Notes: generated by a model from the sequence alone, not told the origin. DNA of 64,000 nt from Vibrio bathopelagicus (GCF_014879975.1 NZ_CP062500.1:3224001-3288000), one strand, 5' to 3'. Numbered from the stretch's first letter, positions 28,895 to 38,508 are shown. Numbers and translations are program-made.

Positions 28895-29410
28895 ATGCAA
28901 CGCAAATTCCTACTGATACTTGGGTTACTTATGTTCCCATTTATCAGCACAGCTCACGCTGACGCCACTCAGACTGACGAATCGGTATTAACACTCGATT
29001 GGATTGACTTAATTCCAGAATCGGAGCGAGCACAACTAGACTCATTTGGCATGCCGATGGTTAACCACGACAGTATGGACAAACCTCAACAATCGACACT
29101 TGGCGCTGTTCGTCCGGAGTTGAATGGCAGCACTGTGAAGATCCCAGGCTTTGTGATTCCATTGGAAGGCGATGAGAACATGATCACTGAGTTTCTGTTG
29201 GTGCCATACTTTGGCGCATGTATCCACGTGCCACCGCCGCCACCGAACCAAATCATCTATGTGAAGTTCCCTAAAGGAGCACCAATCCAGCAGTTATGGG
29301 ATGTGATCTATTTAGTCGGTACGCTGAAAACGGAATCAATAAGCCACGACTTAGCTCAGACAGGTTATCTTATTGAAGGTACTGCAATAGAAGAATATGA
29401 CGACATGTAG
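28895..29410 (+). CDS. DUF3299 family periplasmic protein, last gene of the zinc operon
   Basis: The 171-aa product has a signal peptide (cleavage after AHA, about residue 22) and the DUF3299 core: LNGSTVKIPGFVIPLEGDE, then FLLVPYFGACIHVPPPPPNQ, where the Cys and His could bind metal, and a C-terminal extension. It lies 14 bases after the permease and completes the five-gene zinc unit. Function is unknown; a metallochaperone role is a guess from the Cys/His motif and the context. Confidence 0.85.
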   Translation: MQRKFLLILGLLMFPFISTAHADATQTDESVLTLDWIDLIPESERAQLDSFGMPMVNHDSMDKPQQSTLGAVRPELNGSTVKIPGFVIPLEGDENMITEFLLVPYFGACIHVPPPPPNQIIYVKFPKGAPIQQLWDVIYLVGTLKTESISHDLAQTGYLIEGTAIEEYDDM

Positions 29411-29500
29411 TCATTAGAAGGGTGGCTCAAGGATGAGCTGCCGTCACTGAACAAAAGATATTATTCAATAACAGTTTTATAACGATATTGTTTGACTAGA

Positions 29501-29605
29501 TTACGCGATGTAATTAGACAAATAAGCTAGCACAGCTACATAAGTAGCGAGTAATAACCCTATACTAAGCTGTTTCTTCAGCTTGTTATCATTGACTTGA
29601 TTCAT
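29501..29605 (-). CDS. Predicted 34-residue single-pass membrane peptide
   Basis: On the minus strand an ideal AAGGAGGAG ribosome site lies five bases before an ATG that opens 34 codons ending in TAA. The product starts with a polar, basic head (M-N-Q-V-N-D-N-K-L-K-K-Q) followed by one hydrophobic helix (LSIGLLLATYVAVLAYLS) and a short tail NYIA. Composition and ribosome site argue for a real small membrane protein. It points back at the zinc operon (convergent with the DUF3299 gene) and is too short to be found by usual ORF cut-offs. Function unknown; a small regulatory subunit is possible. Confidence 0.68.
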   Translation of the reverse strand: MNQVNDNKLKKQLSIGLLLATYVAVLAYLSNYIA

Positions 29606-29737
29606 AACTCCTCCTTGAGAATTACAACAAATTTAACATTTTATTATCATTAGCAAAAGTAAAATTTTGTTGAAGTCTTCAACTCTGCACGCAAAATCTA
29701 GCCACCAATAAAATAAAGAGTTACATTTTAGACAGTT
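29606..29737. other. AT-rich spacer upstream of the small membrane-peptide gene
   Basis: With the adjoining repeat element this forms a 319-base stretch without a protein gene between 29606 and 29924. It holds the minus-strand promoter area of the 34-codon gene; I see no clear RNA gene in it. Confidence 0.4.
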
Positions 29738-29899
29738 ATACCAATCACAGTAAGTAAGTGATCAGAAATAGCGTAGGAAAAAGGCTTGAAAACAAGGCGG
29801 AATGTTTAGATAAGTAGTTATTCTACAATCAAAAATTCTAACGCAGTTATCGAGCATTTTAACAAGCTAAGGGGAGCAATTATTTACTACGATTGGTAT
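29738..29899. repeat. MITE-like 162-bp intergenic element with terminal inverted repeats
   Basis: The ends ATACCAATC (29738-29746) and GATTGGTAT (29891-29899) are perfect 9-bp inverted repeats, and pairing continues imperfectly for about 20 bases (ATACCAATCACAGTAAGTAA against ATACCAATCGTAGTAAATAA). The interior has complementary stretches such as AGTTATTCTAC. Size, termini and intergenic position fit the small dispersed ERIC-like/MITE elements common in Vibrio and relatives. It ends 25 bases before the TIGR03899 gene. No transposase is encoded. Confidence 0.75.
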
Positions 29900-29924
29900 T
29901 GAGTCATCTCCTAACGGTACTCTT

Positions 29925-30833
29925 ATGTCAGAAACCAAACAGCCAGTAATCATTGAGCATGCTAGCGATACACAGCACAAGCATGAGAAAAAGCCTCATA
30001 TTGCCGACAGCACAAGCAGAATGCTGCACATAGCACAAAGCTTCGGCTTAGATTCCTTAATCAGTCATAGTACAAAACCAAGCGATAAAGCTGAGAGTAC
30101 GCTTATCGAACGGGCGCTATTACGAGAGAAAAAACGCAAAGAACTGCGTCAAAAGAATCTAGAACAGATTCTGAAATTGGCGCACTCTTCATGTAAGGAC
30201 GAAGCGGCTGGAGATCCTGATCAGGACTGGTTATATCGCTTTTTCGATATGGCACAAGAGATCCACAATACATCGATGCAGAGACTATGGGCTCAGGTAT
30301 TAAAAAGAGAAGTCACCAACCCAGGTTCGACGTCGATGAAGGCGCTGCAGATCTTGCAAGACATGACACCAAAAGAAGCGCTCACCCTACAAAGAGCGGC
30401 GTCACTTGGCTGTAGTTTTGGTAGTGATAGCAGCAGAAAGCTATTACTTGGTTTTAAGTCTCATGCTGGAATATTCAGCTTTGGCAAAAGAGACACGACC
30501 AACACCATCAACCTTGGTGGACACAACCTGCCCTACTCTAGCCTACTCCATTTGATTGAGCTCGGTATCATTCTAGGCACTGAATTAGAGTCTGGTGAGA
30601 TTGATTTCGACCCAGCGTTACACCTGACTTATCAAGGTAAGAGCATGTCACTGGCGCCTATATCAAAAGGGGTTAAGCTGGTTTACTACCGATTCAGCCC
30701 AACAGGTAATGAGCTGTGTACCTTACTTGGCAACAAGCCCAACATGCAGTACTACGACCAACTGATTGCTCTATTGAGTCAGAAGTTCACGGTACAAACA
30801 GAAGTGAAAAGCAGCGTGAATTACACCGTCTAA
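29925..30833 (+). CDS. TIGR03899 family protein
   Basis: A 302-aa cytoplasmic protein of a family I know mainly from Vibrio and relatives; function unknown. It has a charged N-terminus, a Lys/Arg-rich helical stretch (LLREKKRKELRQKNLEQIL, about residues 66-84, possible coiled coil), and a globular core with DPDQDWLYRFFDMAQEIHN and MQRLWAQVLKREVTNPGS. No signal peptide or membrane segment. Its 5' region abuts the MITE-like element, and its stop codon lies in a perfect hairpin. It sits next to the cys cluster, as I recall for V. cholerae. Confidence 0.78.
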   Translation: MSETKQPVIIEHASDTQHKHEKKPHIADSTSRMLHIAQSFGLDSLISHSTKPSDKAESTLIERALLREKKRKELRQKNLEQILKLAHSSCKDEAAGDPDQDWLYRFFDMAQEIHNTSMQRLWAQVLKREVTNPGSTSMKALQILQDMTPKEALTLQRAASLGCSFGSDSSRKLLLGFKSHAGIFSFGKRDTTNTINLGGHNLPYSSLLHLIELGIILGTELESGEIDFDPALHLTYQGKSMSLAPISKGVKLVYYRFSPTGNELCTLLGNKPNMQYYDQLIALLSQKFTVQTEVKSSVNYTV

Positions 30834-30849
30834 ACGTTAGACGGTGTAA
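30821..30849 (+). terminator. Hairpin embedding the stop codon of the TIGR03899 gene
   Basis: TTACACCGTCTAA and TTAGACGGTGTAA form a perfect 13-bp stem with a three-base loop, and the first TAA at the end of the left arm is the gene's stop codon. A T-run is lacking (TTAATGAAG follows), so it is a weak terminator or an mRNA 3'-end protector. Confidence 0.5.
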
Positions 30850-30983
30850 TTAATGAAGAATATTGAGAAGAATAAAGAGAATCTAGAGGATAGGTTTCTT
30901 GTCTCGGTAAACCAAGGCTTCACTATTTATCCGTTTTGAATAAGCAGATAAACAGGCGAATAGCCTTAGTCATACCAACGATC

Positions 30984-31604
30984 TCAATTGGCTAAAATAT
31001 TACGCTTCTCTAAAGCATCAATACACAATTCGACCAGTTCATCGAGTGTCTTCTCACCCGCAGGTAGATCTATCTCAGGGTTCTGAGGTGCCTCGTATAC
31101 TGAGCTAATACCGGTAAAATTCGGGATTTCTCCAGCGCGTGCTTTCTTATACAAACCTTTAGGATCGCGCTGTTCGCAAACCTCAAGTGGCGTATTAACA
31201 AACACCTCGAGAAACTCACCTTCCGGTAATAAATCACGTACCAACTGTCTCTCCGCTTGATGTGGAGAAATAAACGCAGACAACACGATCAACCCCGCAT
31301 CCGCCATCAATTTAGCGAGCTCACCAATACGACGAATATTCTCTCGACGGTCTTGCTCAGAGAAGCCAAGGTCGCTACATAATCCGTGACGAACATTATC
31401 GCCATCCAATAAATAAGTATGGTAACCAAGCTGTGCCAAGCGGTTTTCTAATGCTCCAGCGACTGTCGACTTCCCAGAACCAGATAACCCCGTGAACCAG
31501 AGCACGGCTGGCTTTTGTGATTTCAGATTAGAGCGAAATGCTTTATCAATCGAGTGTTGATGCCACACAACATTCTCATCTTTTGGTTTGAGTACTGCGG
31601 TCAT
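30984..31604 (-). CDS. cysC: Adenylyl-sulfate kinase
   Basis: Phosphorylates adenosine 5'-phosphosulfate to PAPS in assimilatory sulfate reduction. The 206-aa protein has the P-loop GLSGSGKST at residues 39-47, DGDNVRHGL, and [17 protein letters not shown] of the APS kinase family. It is the last gene of the minus-strand cysD-cysN-transporter-cysC unit, 24 bases after the transporter. Confidence 0.96.
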   Translation of the reverse strand: MTAVLKPKDENVVWHQHSIDKAFRSNLKSQKPAVLWFTGLSGSGKSTVAGALENRLAQLGYHTYLLDGDNVRHGLCSDLGFSEQDRRENIRRIGELAKLMADAGLIVLSAFISPHQAERQLVRDLLPEGEFLEVFVNTPLEVCEQRDPKGLYKKARAGEIPNFTGISSVYEAPQNPEIDLPAGEKTLDELVELCIDALEKRNILAN

Positions 31605-31628
31605 AATTAGTCCTTTAAATAAACAGCA

Positions 31629-33353
31629 TTAAAATGGGAAAAAGTAAGGAATTAGGGTCAGCACCAAGCCCGAGTAGACAATCGAGATTGGGATACCGAT
31701 GCGTAGATAATCCGTGAGATGGTAATTACCTACGCTATAAACAAGTAAATTGGTTTGGTAACCGTATGGCGAAATAAAGCTAGCGCTGGCACCAAACAGA
31801 ACCGCCATAATGAATGGCATAGGGTCAACGCCATAGCCGATAGCCATGCTGTAGCCAATTGGGAACGATAGTGCTGCGGCCGCGTTATTGGTCACCAACT
31901 CAGTCAGAACCAAGGTCATGAAATAGGTCGCGACTAACGCACCAAACACGCCCCAGCCATTAAAGGCTTCCATAAACATCAGCCCCATCCGCTCAGACAA
32001 ACCCGATGAAATCATCAGTTGAGCAATAGAAAGTGCAGAACCAACGATCACCACAATATCAACCGGAAAACGGCGACGAAGCTCACCAAGTTGCACCACG
32101 CCAAAGGCCACCAGCAACAGTAAGAAACCAGCCAGCCCTTTGATAATCGGCACGACTTCAGCAAGGGCTAAACCAATCACACAGGCAAAACCGAGCAATA
32201 CAAACGTCGACTTATCAGCATCAAGCTTGGCACTCGAGTCCAAGTCATTCATCAACACAAACTCTTTGTTGTGTTGCTGGCGCTGCTCTTCAAAACGCTT
32301 ACCGGGAACCAAAATCAAGGTATCCCCGGCCGTTAGTGTGATGTTTCCAAGACCACCTTCGAGACGTTCATGACCACGACGAATAGCGACCACAACCGCA
32401 TCAAAACGATCTCTAAACTGGCTGGTTTTCAGGGTTTTGTTACAGAAACTTGCCGATGAACTCACCACGACCTCAACAAAGCTCTGGCCGTTAAGGTGAT
32501 GCTGGCCAAACAGGGTTAATCCTTGAATTTCTTGCAGTGTCGCTACACTTTCAACGTCGCCACAAAACAGCAGTCTGTCACGAGCTTGCAGTATAAAGTC
32601 AGGGTCAATAGACGCCGTTGTTTTACCGTCACGAATCACTTCCGCTAAAAACAATTTTCGTAATGCTCTTAGGTTATTCTCGCTGACGCTGCGGCCAACC
32701 AAAGGAGAACCCGGCTCCACTCTAGCCTCTAAAAAGTAAGGCAGATCGTCCTGCGATCCATCATCATAGCTTGGCAAGAAGTAGCTCAAAGGAATAAGGA
32801 TCAATACACCACCGACCAAGACAGCTAAACCGATCAAGGTGGGCGTGAAAAAGTTTAAGCTCGGCAAACCCGCATCTTCAACAAAGCTATTGATGATCAA
32901 GTTGGTAGAAGTGCCGATCAATGTCAGGGTTCCACCTAAGATGGCAGCATATGACAAAGGGATAAGCAGTTTAGATGGCGCATGTTGTTGATTACGTTTG
33001 ATCGCCCCGATCAAAGAAACAACCACCGCCGTGTTATTAGTAAAAGAAGAAAGTAACGCTGTGGAAATACCCAACTTCGCAACCACGGTACCTAGCCTAC
33101 CTTCAGAGATATTACGGCTAACCCAACTGATTAAGCGAGTTTTCTCCAACGCACTTGATGCGAGGATAAGAAGAATTAAAGTCAGTAATGAGGAGTTAGT
33201 GAAGTTATTGGCTAAGCTCGACAAGTCGATCATGCCAGCCATAAAAGCAATAAACGCCGCGCCAGCAAAGATAAAGCTTGGCTTAATACGGGTAACGAGC
33301 AGGCAAGTAATGATGCCGAGCAAAATCGCTAATACAAATCCTTGTTGCCACAT
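31629..33353 (-). CDS. SLC13/DASS-type anion permease with RCK_C domains, probable sulfate transporter
   Basis: The 574-aa inner-membrane protein has two halves of several membrane helices, each with a signature of the divalent-anion:Na+ symporter family (SSFTNNTAVVVSL in the first, ELVTNNAAAALSFPIGYSMA in the second), separated by two soluble TrkA-C/RCK_C domains (about residues 200-375). Location between cysN and cysC implies sulfate (or a related oxyanion) as substrate; this is inference from context. Such fused permeases are common in marine gamma-proteobacteria. Confidence 0.88.
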   Translation of the reverse strand: MWQQGFVLAILLGIITCLLVTRIKPSFIFAGAAFIAFMAGMIDLSSLANNFTNSSLLTLILLILASSALEKTRLISWVSRNISEGRLGTVVAKLGISTALLSSFTNNTAVVVSLIGAIKRNQQHAPSKLLIPLSYAAILGGTLTLIGTSTNLIINSFVEDAGLPSLNFFTPTLIGLAVLVGGVLILIPLSYFLPSYDDGSQDDLPYFLEARVEPGSPLVGRSVSENNLRALRKLFLAEVIRDGKTTASIDPDFILQARDRLLFCGDVESVATLQEIQGLTLFGQHHLNGQSFVEVVVSSSASFCNKTLKTSQFRDRFDAVVVAIRRGHERLEGGLGNITLTAGDTLILVPGKRFEEQRQQHNKEFVLMNDLDSSAKLDADKSTFVLLGFACVIGLALAEVVPIIKGLAGFLLLLVAFGVVQLGELRRRFPVDIVVIVGSALSIAQLMISSGLSERMGLMFMEAFNGWGVFGALVATYFMTLVLTELVTNNAAAALSFPIGYSMAIGYGVDPMPFIMAVLFGASASFISPYGYQTNLLVYSVGNYHLTDYLRIGIPISIVYSGLVLTLIPYFFPF

Positions 33354-33418
33354 ATACCCGTCCTTTATGGCGGAAACGATGGGTTTCCGCCTGATTCAAT
33401 AAGCTGTTACTTAGTCGT

Positions 33419-34849
33419 CTATGACTTCAGTAGTTGGCTTAGATCTTTGGCATCCCAATGAGGGAAGTGCTTACGTACCAATGCGTTGAACTCAAGCTCA
33501 AATGCAGAGAAGTTACCGACTTGCTGTTCAACAGAGTCCAAACGGTCTCGAATCAAACCTGCACCAACCGTAACGTTGGTTAGACGGTCGATAACGATGA
33601 AGCCACCGGTATCGGCACTCTCACGGTATTTATCCAATGCGACAGTCTCGTTCAATGACCATTCACATAAGCCAATACCATTCAGTGGTAACTCATCAAC
33701 TGCGTGAGTCGACAGGTTGTTAATGTCGTATTGGTGACGAACCGTTTCAACCTGACCGACGGTTTTCTTGCCTGCGATTTTGATGTCGTAAGCTTTACCC
33801 GGTTGCAGTGGCTGCTCTGTCATCCACACGATGTCTGCTAATACGTGGTTAGTGGATTCAATTTGTGCATTTTCCAACACAATCAAATCACCACGGCTGA
33901 TATCGATCTCATCTTCAAGAGTCAGCGTTACCGCCAAACCCGCTTGTGCTGATTCAAGCTCACCATCAAAGGTCACAATGCTTGCTACCTTAGAAGTTTT
34001 ACCTGAAGGCAACGCCTTGATTTCATCACCCACGCTGACACGACCAGAAGCCACTGTGCCGGCAAAGCCACGGAAATCTAAGTTAGGACGATTGACGTAC
34101 TGCACTGGAAAACGGAATTCACCCGCAGAGCGTTTTTGGTCAATGTCGACGTTCTCTAGTACTTCTAATAGAGATGGGCCTTCGAACCATGCAAGCTCTT
34201 TACTTGGTGCAGCAACGTTAATGCCTTCAAGTGCCGAGACGGGCAAGATCTGAATATTGGTCTCACCCTCTAGGTTTTCTGCAAACTCTAGATACTGATC
34301 GCGAATCTCCTCAAAACGATCTTGCGAGTACTCGACGAGATCCATTTTGTTGACTGCGACGATGAAATGCTTCAAACCAAGTAGGTTAGAAATAAACGAG
34401 TGACGACGTGTTTGATCCAGTACGCCCTTACGTGCATCAATCAAGATCACAGCCAGATCACACGTTGAAGCACCTGTTGCCATGTTACGCGTGTACTGCT
34501 CATGCCCTGGTGTATCAGCAATAATGAATTTACGCTTTTGAGTCGAGAAGTAGCGATAAGCCACATCGATCGTAATGCCTTGCTCGCGCTCAGCCTGCAG
34601 ACCATCAACAAGCAGTGCCAAATCAGGCTTCTCACCCGTAGTACCCACTCGCTGGCTATCTGAATGAACCGCTGCTAGCTGATCTTCATAAATCTGTTTT
34701 GTATCATGGAGTAAGCGACCGATTAGGGTACTTTTACCATCGTCTACCGAGCCACAAGTTAAAAATCTAAGCATAGATTTATGCTGATGCTGACTTAGAT
34801 AACCTTCAATCCCTAGTTCAGCCAATTCGGCTTCTACTGCACTATTCAT
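33419..34849 (-). CDS. cysN: Sulfate adenylyltransferase subunit 1 (GTPase)
   Basis: GTPase subunit of ATP sulfurylase; GTP hydrolysis drives APS formation by CysD. The 476-aa product is an EF-Tu-like GTPase with G1 GSVDDGKST (residues 33-41), G3 [17 protein letters not shown], and G4 NKMDLVEY, followed by the two beta-barrel domains. It lacks a fused APS-kinase domain, consistent with a separate cysC. It is 18 bases downstream of cysD; AGGAAAG precedes the ATG. Confidence 0.96.
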   Translation of the reverse strand: MNSAVEAELAELGIEGYLSQHQHKSMLRFLTCGSVDDGKSTLIGRLLHDTKQIYEDQLAAVHSDSQRVGTTGEKPDLALLVDGLQAEREQGITIDVAYRYFSTQKRKFIIADTPGHEQYTRNMATGASTCDLAVILIDARKGVLDQTRRHSFISNLLGLKHFIVAVNKMDLVEYSQDRFEEIRDQYLEFAENLEGETNIQILPVSALEGINVAAPSKELAWFEGPSLLEVLENVDIDQKRSAGEFRFPVQYVNRPNLDFRGFAGTVASGRVSVGDEIKALPSGKTSKVASIVTFDGELESAQAGLAVTLTLEDEIDISRGDLIVLENAQIESTNHVLADIVWMTEQPLQPGKAYDIKIAGKKTVGQVETVRHQYDINNLSTHAVDELPLNGIGLCEWSLNETVALDKYRESADTGGFIVIDRLTNVTVGAGLIRDRLDSVEQQVGNFSAFELEFNALVRKHFPHWDAKDLSQLLKS

Positions 34850-34867
34850 TTTTCTTTCCTTAGATTC

Positions 34868-35776
34868 TTAGAAATAACCTTGGCGCTTTTTCAGCTCCAT
34901 TGAGCCCGACTGATCATGGTCAATCGCTCGGCCTTGACGCTCACTGGACGTCGCCACCAGCATCTCTTCAATAATGCCTGTTAGCGTATTCGCCTCAGAT
35001 TCAACCGCTCCGGTTAGTGGATAACAGCCTAAAGTACGAAAACGAACGCTTTTCTCTTCAATCACTTCACCTTCTTGCAGCTCCATACGGTCATCATCAA
35101 CCATGATCAGCATGCCATCACGCTCAACTACAGGGCGTTTGTCTGAAAGGTAAAGTGGAACAATATCGATGCTCTCTAGGTAGATGTATTGCCAGATATC
35201 AAGCTCAGTCCAATTAGATAGCGGGAAGACACGAATGCTTTCGCCCTTATTAACCTGACCGTTGTAGGTGTGCCAAAGCTCCGGACGCTGGTTTTTTGGA
35301 TCCCATGTATGGTTCTTATCGCGGAAAGAATAAACACGCTCTTTCGCGCGAGATTTTTCTTCATCACGACGCGCACCACCAAAAGCGGCATCGAACCCGT
35401 ACTTGTTTAACGCCTGCTTAAGGCCCTGAGTTTTCATGATGTCAGTGTGCTTCGAAGAACCATGCACGAATGGGCTACACCCCATCTCAATACCTTCTGG
35501 GTTCTTATGTACTAAAAGGTCAAAGCCGTACTTTTTAGCCGTACGGTCACGAAACTCAATCATCTCGCGGAATTTCCAATCCGTATCAACGTGTAATAGT
35601 GGGAAGGGAATCTTACCTGGGTAAAACGCTTTGCGAGCTAAATGAAGCATCACAGAAGAATCTTTACCGATGGAGTACATCATCACTGGGTTATCAAACT
35701 CAGCTGCCACTTCACGGATAATATGAATACTTTCCGCTTCGAGCTGTTTTAGGTGGGTTAAACGTTCTTGGTCCAT
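34868..35776 (-). CDS. cysD: Sulfate adenylyltransferase subunit 2
   Basis: Catalytic subunit of ATP sulfurylase, joining sulfate to ATP to form APS. The 302-aa PP-loop protein shows [41 protein letters not shown] and the C-terminal KKRQGYF. It is the first gene of the sulfate activation operon; an AAGGAAGC ribosome site precedes the ATG. In relatives this operon is activated by CysB under sulfur limitation; I cannot point to a convincing CysB site here. Confidence 0.97.
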   Translation of the reverse strand: MDQERLTHLKQLEAESIHIIREVAAEFDNPVMMYSIGKDSSVMLHLARKAFYPGKIPFPLLHVDTDWKFREMIEFRDRTAKKYGFDLLVHKNPEGIEMGCSPFVHGSSKHTDIMKTQGLKQALNKYGFDAAFGGARRDEEKSRAKERVYSFRDKNHTWDPKNQRPELWHTYNGQVNKGESIRVFPLSNWTELDIWQYIYLESIDIVPLYLSDKRPVVERDGMLIMVDDDRMELQEGEVIEEKSVRFRTLGCYPLTGAVESEANTLTGIIEEMLVATSSERQGRAIDHDQSGSMELKKRQGYF

Positions 35777-36226
35777 TTCAGTGCTTCCTTTAAGGCTCGC
35801 GTTACGAGCAATTCATTACTTAGTCTTGCCAAGCATGGGATTTAACTCATCCACTTGAGTGAATGGGAGTATTGGCACTAGAAGAAAACAGAAGCTTCGT
35901 TTTGAGCTATCCTTGCTATTCATCTGCCTGATACGTCCTTGATATAGGCATTATGACGAGCCTCTCATATTACTGGAAATTCTAAAATTTCATTTTTTAT
36001 TCGAAAAGCTGATAAGGGATGAGATTCATCGATAAATAGGTGAAATGAATGGACTTATACTATCGATGTGATTTGTACATCGATTGAGCAGCTTTGGGAG
36101 GCGTCTTGCAGAACACCATAAAGTAATCGATCTAAGTCACGAATTAACATTCGTTGTAATCATTGTTTCATTCGGTTTTGTTACATTACGCAACGAATTT
36201 TCTACTATCCACTTTGGAGCTACAAA
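35777..36226. other. 450-base divergent spacer between cysD and cpdB
   Basis: No gene is seen. It should contain the outward promoters of the cys operon and of cpdB. A perfect dyad lies at 36062-36084. TTCGTTG and CAACGAA (near 36150 and 36191) make a second, wider dyad close to the cpdB start. I see no tRNA or recognisable sRNA. Confidence 0.5.
36062..36084. promoter_or_regulatory. Operator-like palindrome between cysD and cpdB
   Basis: ATCGATGT and ACATCGAT form a perfect 8-bp dyad around the seven bases GATTTGT, 143 bases before cpdB and 286 before cysD. The half TGTGAT recalls a CRP half-site but the other half does not match, so the bound protein, if any, is unknown. Confidence 0.4.
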
Positions 36227-38203
36227 ATGAAAGTTGCAATGAAACCTTTGTCATTGGCTGTACTTGCGGGTCTTGGTTTGACTCTAGCAGGCTGCACAAC
36301 AACACCAGATACCGATGAAGTGATTAAATTACGTGTCGTAGAAACGACGGATATCCATACCAACCTAATGGATTACGACTACTACAAAGACAAGCCATCG
36401 AAAAAAATCGGCTTAGCACGTACTGCAACTCTAGTAAAAGAAGCTCAAAGCGAAGTAACCAACAGCGTATTAGTTGATAACGGTGACTTGCTGCAAGGTA
36501 GCCCAATGGGTGACTATATGGCAGACAAAGGCATCGAAGCTGGCGAAGTTCACCCTGCATATAAAGCAATGAACCAACTAAGCTACGACGCTGCAAACCT
36601 AGGTAACCACGAATTCAACTACGGTCTTGAGTTCCTAGAAGAGTCTATCAACGACGCTGATTTCCCATACATCAGTGCTAACGTTTACGACGCAGAAACC
36701 AAAGAACACTACTTCACGCCTTACATCATCAAGACGCACACGTTCGAAGATACTGCTGGCGTAAAGCACGAAGTAAAAGTGGGTTACATCGGTTTTGTTC
36801 CACCACAAATCATGACGTGGGATAAGAAGAACCTAGAAGGCAAAGTGATCGCTCGCGATATCATTGAGACGGCTAACGAATTAGTGCCTCAAATGAAAGC
36901 GGAAGGCGCAGAGGTGATCGTTGCTATCCCTCACTCAGGCGTATCAACTGACCCATACAAAAATGGTGAAGAGAACTCAACGTTCTACCTATCTGAAGTA
37001 GACGGCATCGATGCGATCGCATTCGGCCACTCTCACGCAGTGTTCCCAGGTAAAGGTTTTGATGACATTCAAGGCATCGACAACGAAACTGGCACAATGA
37101 ACGGCGTTGCGGCAGTAATGCCTGGTCGTTGGGGTAGCCACGTTGGTGTTATGGATCTAACACTTGCACAAAAAGACGGTAAGTGGGAAGTCGTTAAAGG
37201 CCAATCAGAAGCACGCCCTATCTACGATAAGATCGAGAAGAAATCTCTTGCCGCAGCTGATGAAGGCATCGTAACGGCACTAGAAAAAGACCACGCAGGT
37301 ACTCGTGAGTTTGTTAACCAACCGATTGGTAAAGCAGACGATGTAATGTACAGCTTCCTGTCTCTAGTACAAGACGATCCAACAGTTCAAATCGTTAACC
37401 TTGCACAGAAGGATTACGTTGAGCAGTTCATCCAAGGTGACCCTGACCTAGATGGTACGCCAGTACTTTCAGCGGCTGCACCATTCAAGGCTGGCGGCCG
37501 TAAGAATGACCCAGCAAACTTCACTGAAGTTGAATCTGGTCAACTGACATTCCGTAACGCAGCTGACTTGTACCTTTACCCGAACACGCTAGTCGCGATG
37601 CAGGTAACAGGCCACGAAGTAAAAGAGTGGCTTGAGTGTTCTGCTGGTCAATTCAACCAGATCGACGTTAACTCAACTGCTCCACAATCATTAATCGAGT
37701 GGGATAACTTCCGTACTTACAACTTCGATGTTATCGATGGTGTTGATTACCAAATCGACGTAACTCAACCTGCGAAATACGATGCAAACTGTAAAGTGGT
37801 TAACCCTGATTCACAGCGTATTGTTGGTCTAACTTACCAAGGTAAGCCAATCGACATGAAGCAAGACTTCCTGATCGCAACCAACAACTACCGTGCATAC
37901 AGCGCTAAGTTCCCAGGCACAGGTGAAGACTTCATCGCATTTGATGCACCAGATGAGAACCGTACTGTTCTTGCAAACTACATCTCTCGCGTAAGCAAAG
38001 AGCAAGGTCAAGTTAGCCCAAGCGCGGATAACAATTGGTCATTTGCGCCAATCAAAACGGATAACAAGCTAGATATCCGCTTTGAAACATCTCCAAGCGA
38101 CAAAGCAGCAGATTTCATTAAAGAGAAGGGTCAATACCCGATGAAACGTGTTGCGACTGACGATGTTGGTTTTGCTGTTTACCAGATTGACCTAACTAAA
38201 TAG
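36227..38203 (+). CDS. cpdB: 2',3'-cyclic-nucleotide 2'-phosphodiesterase/3'-nucleotidase, lipoprotein form
   Basis: Hydrolyses 2',3'-cyclic nucleotides and 3'-nucleotides (and probably cyclic dinucleotides) outside the cytoplasm, feeding nucleoside and phosphate uptake. The 658-aa product matches E. coli CpdB closely, with metallophosphatase motifs [38 protein letters not shown] and [10 protein letters not shown], and the C-terminal 5'-nucleotidase domain with [11 protein letters not shown] and [17 protein letters not shown]. Unlike the E. coli protein it carries a lipobox LAGC at residues 20-23, so it should be membrane-anchored. GGAGC precedes the ATG. Confidence 0.95.
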   Translation: MKVAMKPLSLAVLAGLGLTLAGCTTTPDTDEVIKLRVVETTDIHTNLMDYDYYKDKPSKKIGLARTATLVKEAQSEVTNSVLVDNGDLLQGSPMGDYMADKGIEAGEVHPAYKAMNQLSYDAANLGNHEFNYGLEFLEESINDADFPYISANVYDAETKEHYFTPYIIKTHTFEDTAGVKHEVKVGYIGFVPPQIMTWDKKNLEGKVIARDIIETANELVPQMKAEGAEVIVAIPHSGVSTDPYKNGEENSTFYLSEVDGIDAIAFGHSHAVFPGKGFDDIQGIDNETGTMNGVAAVMPGRWGSHVGVMDLTLAQKDGKWEVVKGQSEARPIYDKIEKKSLAAADEGIVTALEKDHAGTREFVNQPIGKADDVMYSFLSLVQDDPTVQIVNLAQKDYVEQFIQGDPDLDGTPVLSAAAPFKAGGRKNDPANFTEVESGQLTFRNAADLYLYPNTLVAMQVTGHEVKEWLECSAGQFNQIDVNSTAPQSLIEWDNFRTYNFDVIDGVDYQIDVTQPAKYDANCKVVNPDSQRIVGLTYQGKPIDMKQDFLIATNNYRAYSAKFPGTGEDFIAFDAPDENRTVLANYISRVSKEQGQVSPSADNNWSFAPIKTDNKLDIRFETSPSDKAADFIKEKGQYPMKRVATDDVGFAVYQIDLTK

Positions 38204-38234
38204 ATTGCTTAAGTAATCGATAGTTAACGTTCTG

Positions 38235-38270
38235 AAAGGCTGAGTTTAACGACTCAGCCTTTTTCTTTTC
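38235..38270 (+). terminator. Terminator after cpdB
   Basis: The stem AGGCTGAGT/ACTCAGCCT (38237-38245 with 38252-38260) has a six-base loop and is followed by TTTTCTTTTC. Confidence 0.92.
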
Positions 38271-38460
38271 TTATCCAAAGCCCTAATTTTTTAACGACAA
38301 ACTCTCGTTAAACCCGCTTCCAAATACCACGCCTTTAGCTTCAAAACGGCAGTCAAACAGCACGACTCAAACCACCAATTGAATTAATCCAACACAAAAA
38401 AACGCTAATCAGTTGTAAGTTTTTCTCTGCTCCTCCTGTCTATTTAATTTACTACACTCA

Positions 38461-38484
38461 ATGAATGGTCATTAAGCCATTCAT
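38461..38484 (+). promoter_or_regulatory. Operator-like palindrome upstream of the DedA-OlsF operon
   Basis: ATGAATGG and CCATTCAT form a perfect 8-bp dyad around TCATTAAG, ending 24 bases before the first ATG. It may be a repressor site or a leader hairpin close to the ribosome site. The protein that binds is unknown. Confidence 0.45.
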
Positions 38485-38508
38485 CTATAGGATAGATAAG
38501 GACATTTG

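Larger units (their letters stand above)
38204..38508. other. 305-base spacer between cpdB and the DedA operon
   Basis: Holds the cpdB terminator (38235-38270), then an AT-rich stretch with the presumed promoter of the DedA-OlsF operon and an operator-like dyad at 38461-38484. I looked for a Pho-box pair of CTGTCAT-like repeats and found none that is convincing. Confidence 0.5.

Noticed and set aside
30834..30983. Small RNA between the TIGR03899 gene and cysC
   Set aside because: Apart from the stop-codon hairpin there is no terminator with a U-tract or promoter-like pair that would define an RNA gene.
38271..38508. Pho box before the DedA-OlsF operon, expected if it is phosphate-controlled like V. 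cholerae olsF
   Set aside because: No pair of CTGTCAT-like repeats 11 bases apart was found by eye; a matrix scan would be decisive.
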